Origin: Pegea sp. RAD2-039
Taxonomy: Eukaryota; Chordata; Thaliacea; Salpida; Salpidae
Assembly: GCA_034620365.1 (NCBI GenBank)
Contig: JAQGEQ010000272.1
Location: forward strand, 248,001 to 312,000
Length of the DNA: 64,000 nt
Direction of reading: 5' to 3'
Positions 62,531 through 64,000 of this stretch are shown here, one piece after another. The notes under the pieces were generated by a model. The model was not told the origin of the DNA. It did not search any database and was given only the letters and a program-made list of their open reading frames with translations. Both the position numbers and the translations under genes were made by a program. Position 1 is the first letter of the stretch, and every line of letters starts with the position of its first letter.

Positions 62531-63652
62531 AATATTCATCAATCATAGTTTTCAATTTTATAGATTAACCATTTAATAACAACTAATTTGTTCTATTGTC
62601 ACTAGAATAATTTTTAATTGTTTAACGTTTTATGTTAGTAAAAAACAAGAAACAATAATGCTACAAATACATTTAGTTTTAAATCAATATTATTCTCCTA
62701 GTCTAAATATCTTTCAAGATTTAGCTGATTACTTATTCGATAAGATATCTTTAAACGATTATTAGACTAACTTAATTCTGTTAGAAAATAATTAAAATAT
62801 AGAGTATCAAAAAATTGTTTCGTACTTTTTCATTCTAACAATACAATTAATTATTTTTTTATTTTCAGCTTTTTGTTATTTTAAACAGATGTTAAAATTT
62901 GCAAATTCGTTTTATAAACCAGCTTTTATCTACGTACACCTCTATCGGATATGACTAAATAGTAATAATAAAGCAATATGATAGAAACGTAAATGTTTTC
63001 TGAATAATAGAATAAGTTTCAATTGATTACTTAGTACAAAAGCTTAATTGTTTACTTTTAGGAGCCATTTTTTAGGAAAAATTAGAAACGGGAAAGTTTA
63101 ATATTATATTTTTGATTATTCTTTGGTTTTGCTTATCTAATGTATCATCATTAATTTTAATTCTTTTTTAGAAAATTTAAGTTTAGGATATGTACTAATA
63201 AAAAAAGAATTACAGTTTAGTGCTTTAGAACTAACAAATAATAAATTTTTTGAAAAAAGTAATACCTATTATTACAATTATAAAGTTTAATGTAAATATT
63301 AATAATTAGTTTCAAAGTTTGAAGTCTAGCATTATAAGGAAAGTTAATAATCTAAATATTTGTTTTAAGCTTTAGGTATTTTTAAGCTGTAAAATATAGT
63401 CTTGTCTGACTTTTCTTTTAAATGATGCTTATATTAAAAAATAATTTCAGTTTAATAATTTTAAATTTTATTCTTTTAGTTTTCATCAAGATAACTTATT
63501 ATAATTTTACTCTTGTTATTCTTCTGACCATTAAAAGTTAAAAGTCGATGCAGTTAAATGATTTCAATCTTTGAATGACTTATATTTTGCATCAGGCATA
63601 TATATAACTTTTTTTATCTTTGTATAAAAATGAAATAATTAGAATAAACGTG
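62531..63652. other. AT-rich non-coding stretch
   Basis: No gene is recognised. It probably includes the 5' flank of the gene starting at 63653. Confidence 0.45.
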
Positions 63653-63988
63653 ATGAGAAAATCAACAAACTTATACAAAGCTCCACATGGAGTAAGAACA
63701 ACTAATTTAATTCTTACAGCTTTTGCAGCTGATGTGAGAGCTCTATTTCTATATCTTTTTAAGTTTATTAAATTTATAAAAGCTGCTAAGTAAGTAAATA
63801 AAAAAGTTGAATATATCTACATTTAGGTGACTGAACTGGATCTTGGCTCACGAGCTTTTTTGAATGAACGATCTTTACAGCTTCTCTTAGACTTAATTTC
63901 TTGCAAAGATCTATCTGTGCTAAAGTTTTCAGATTCGGTATTTAACTTGAACACACTAACTAAGATTAAGAAGTTAATTCGAAATGAA
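63653..63988 (+). CDS. unidentified gene, first two exons (partial, possibly leucine-rich repeat)
   Basis: Exon 1 (63653-63733) encodes MRKSTNLYKAPHGVRTTNLI and seven more residues, ending at donor gtgaga. Exon 2 (63827-63988), after acceptor tacatttag, encodes VTELDLGSRAFLNERSLQLL and 34 more residues before donor gtaaga. Both are phase 0. The spacing of leucines (LDLGS, LQLLLDLIS, LSVLKFSDS) resembles irregular leucine-rich repeats, but this is weak. No signal peptide is seen. The codon content looks like real coding sequence in contrast to its flanks. The rest lies beyond the window. Confidence 0.5.
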
Positions 63989-64000
63989 GTAAGATATTTA

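Noticed and set aside
1..64000. CRISPR arrays, bacterial operons or prophage
   Set aside because: Introns, animal domains and LINEs show a eukaryotic genome; repeats seen are exon and transposon duplications, not spacer arrays.

Overview
The window is nuclear DNA of an invertebrate animal. It is strongly AT-rich, its genes are split by GT-AG introns, and it encodes animal-type families: an ATF2-like bZIP factor, SUMO-conjugating UBC9, nuclear-receptor zinc fingers, thrombospondin type-1 (TSP1) repeats and calcium-binding EGF repeats. It also carries several decayed CR1/L2/Jockey-like LINEs. The species cannot be named from sequence alone.

Left edge (0-13 kb): the 5' exons of an ATF2/ATF7-like gene run off the left end on the minus strand. 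Two copies of an identical UBC9 coding region (2.2-2.7 and 8.3-8.8 kb) lie in a ~1 kb duplicated block. Between them a LINE has split a relic of an EGF gene. A second LINE follows, then a small three-exon gene for a secreted protein with a coiled coil and a very basic tail (11.6-12.6 kb).

Main content (13-61.5 kb): a family of very large secreted proteins. Each has a signal peptide, 7-8 consecutive arginines, a Cys-rich N-terminal domain, 12 TSP1 repeats and up to 22 calcium-binding EGF repeats, about 1,710 residues in all. Copy A (minus, 13.6-24.1 kb) and copy C (plus, 50.5-61.0 kb) lie in the arms of an inverted repeat of about 13 kb per arm, separated by about 22 kb. Copy B (plus, 38.2-45.1 kb) lies in the spacer. 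It is clean through its first 14 EGF exons and then runs into a scrambled set of decayed EGF exons. Further fragments (3' ends, lone TSP1 pieces, lone EGF exons) show that at least five copies have existed and have been broken by unequal exchange.

Spacer (26.2-38 kb): three relics of a divergent nuclear-receptor gene, a near full-length but dead LINE (ORF1, endonuclease, reverse transcriptase), a LINE endonuclease fragment and further TSP1/EGF gene debris.

Right edge (61.5-64 kb): decayed EGF/TSP1 exons, a LINE endonuclease fragment of another subfamily, and the first exons of an unidentified, possibly leucine-rich-repeat gene that runs off the end.

All EGF introns are phase 1, so every EGF exon is a symmetric module that can be lost or duplicated without frame damage. 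This fits the repeated copying and shuffling seen here. The proteins look like extracellular adhesion or matrix molecules. Function beyond that is inference.
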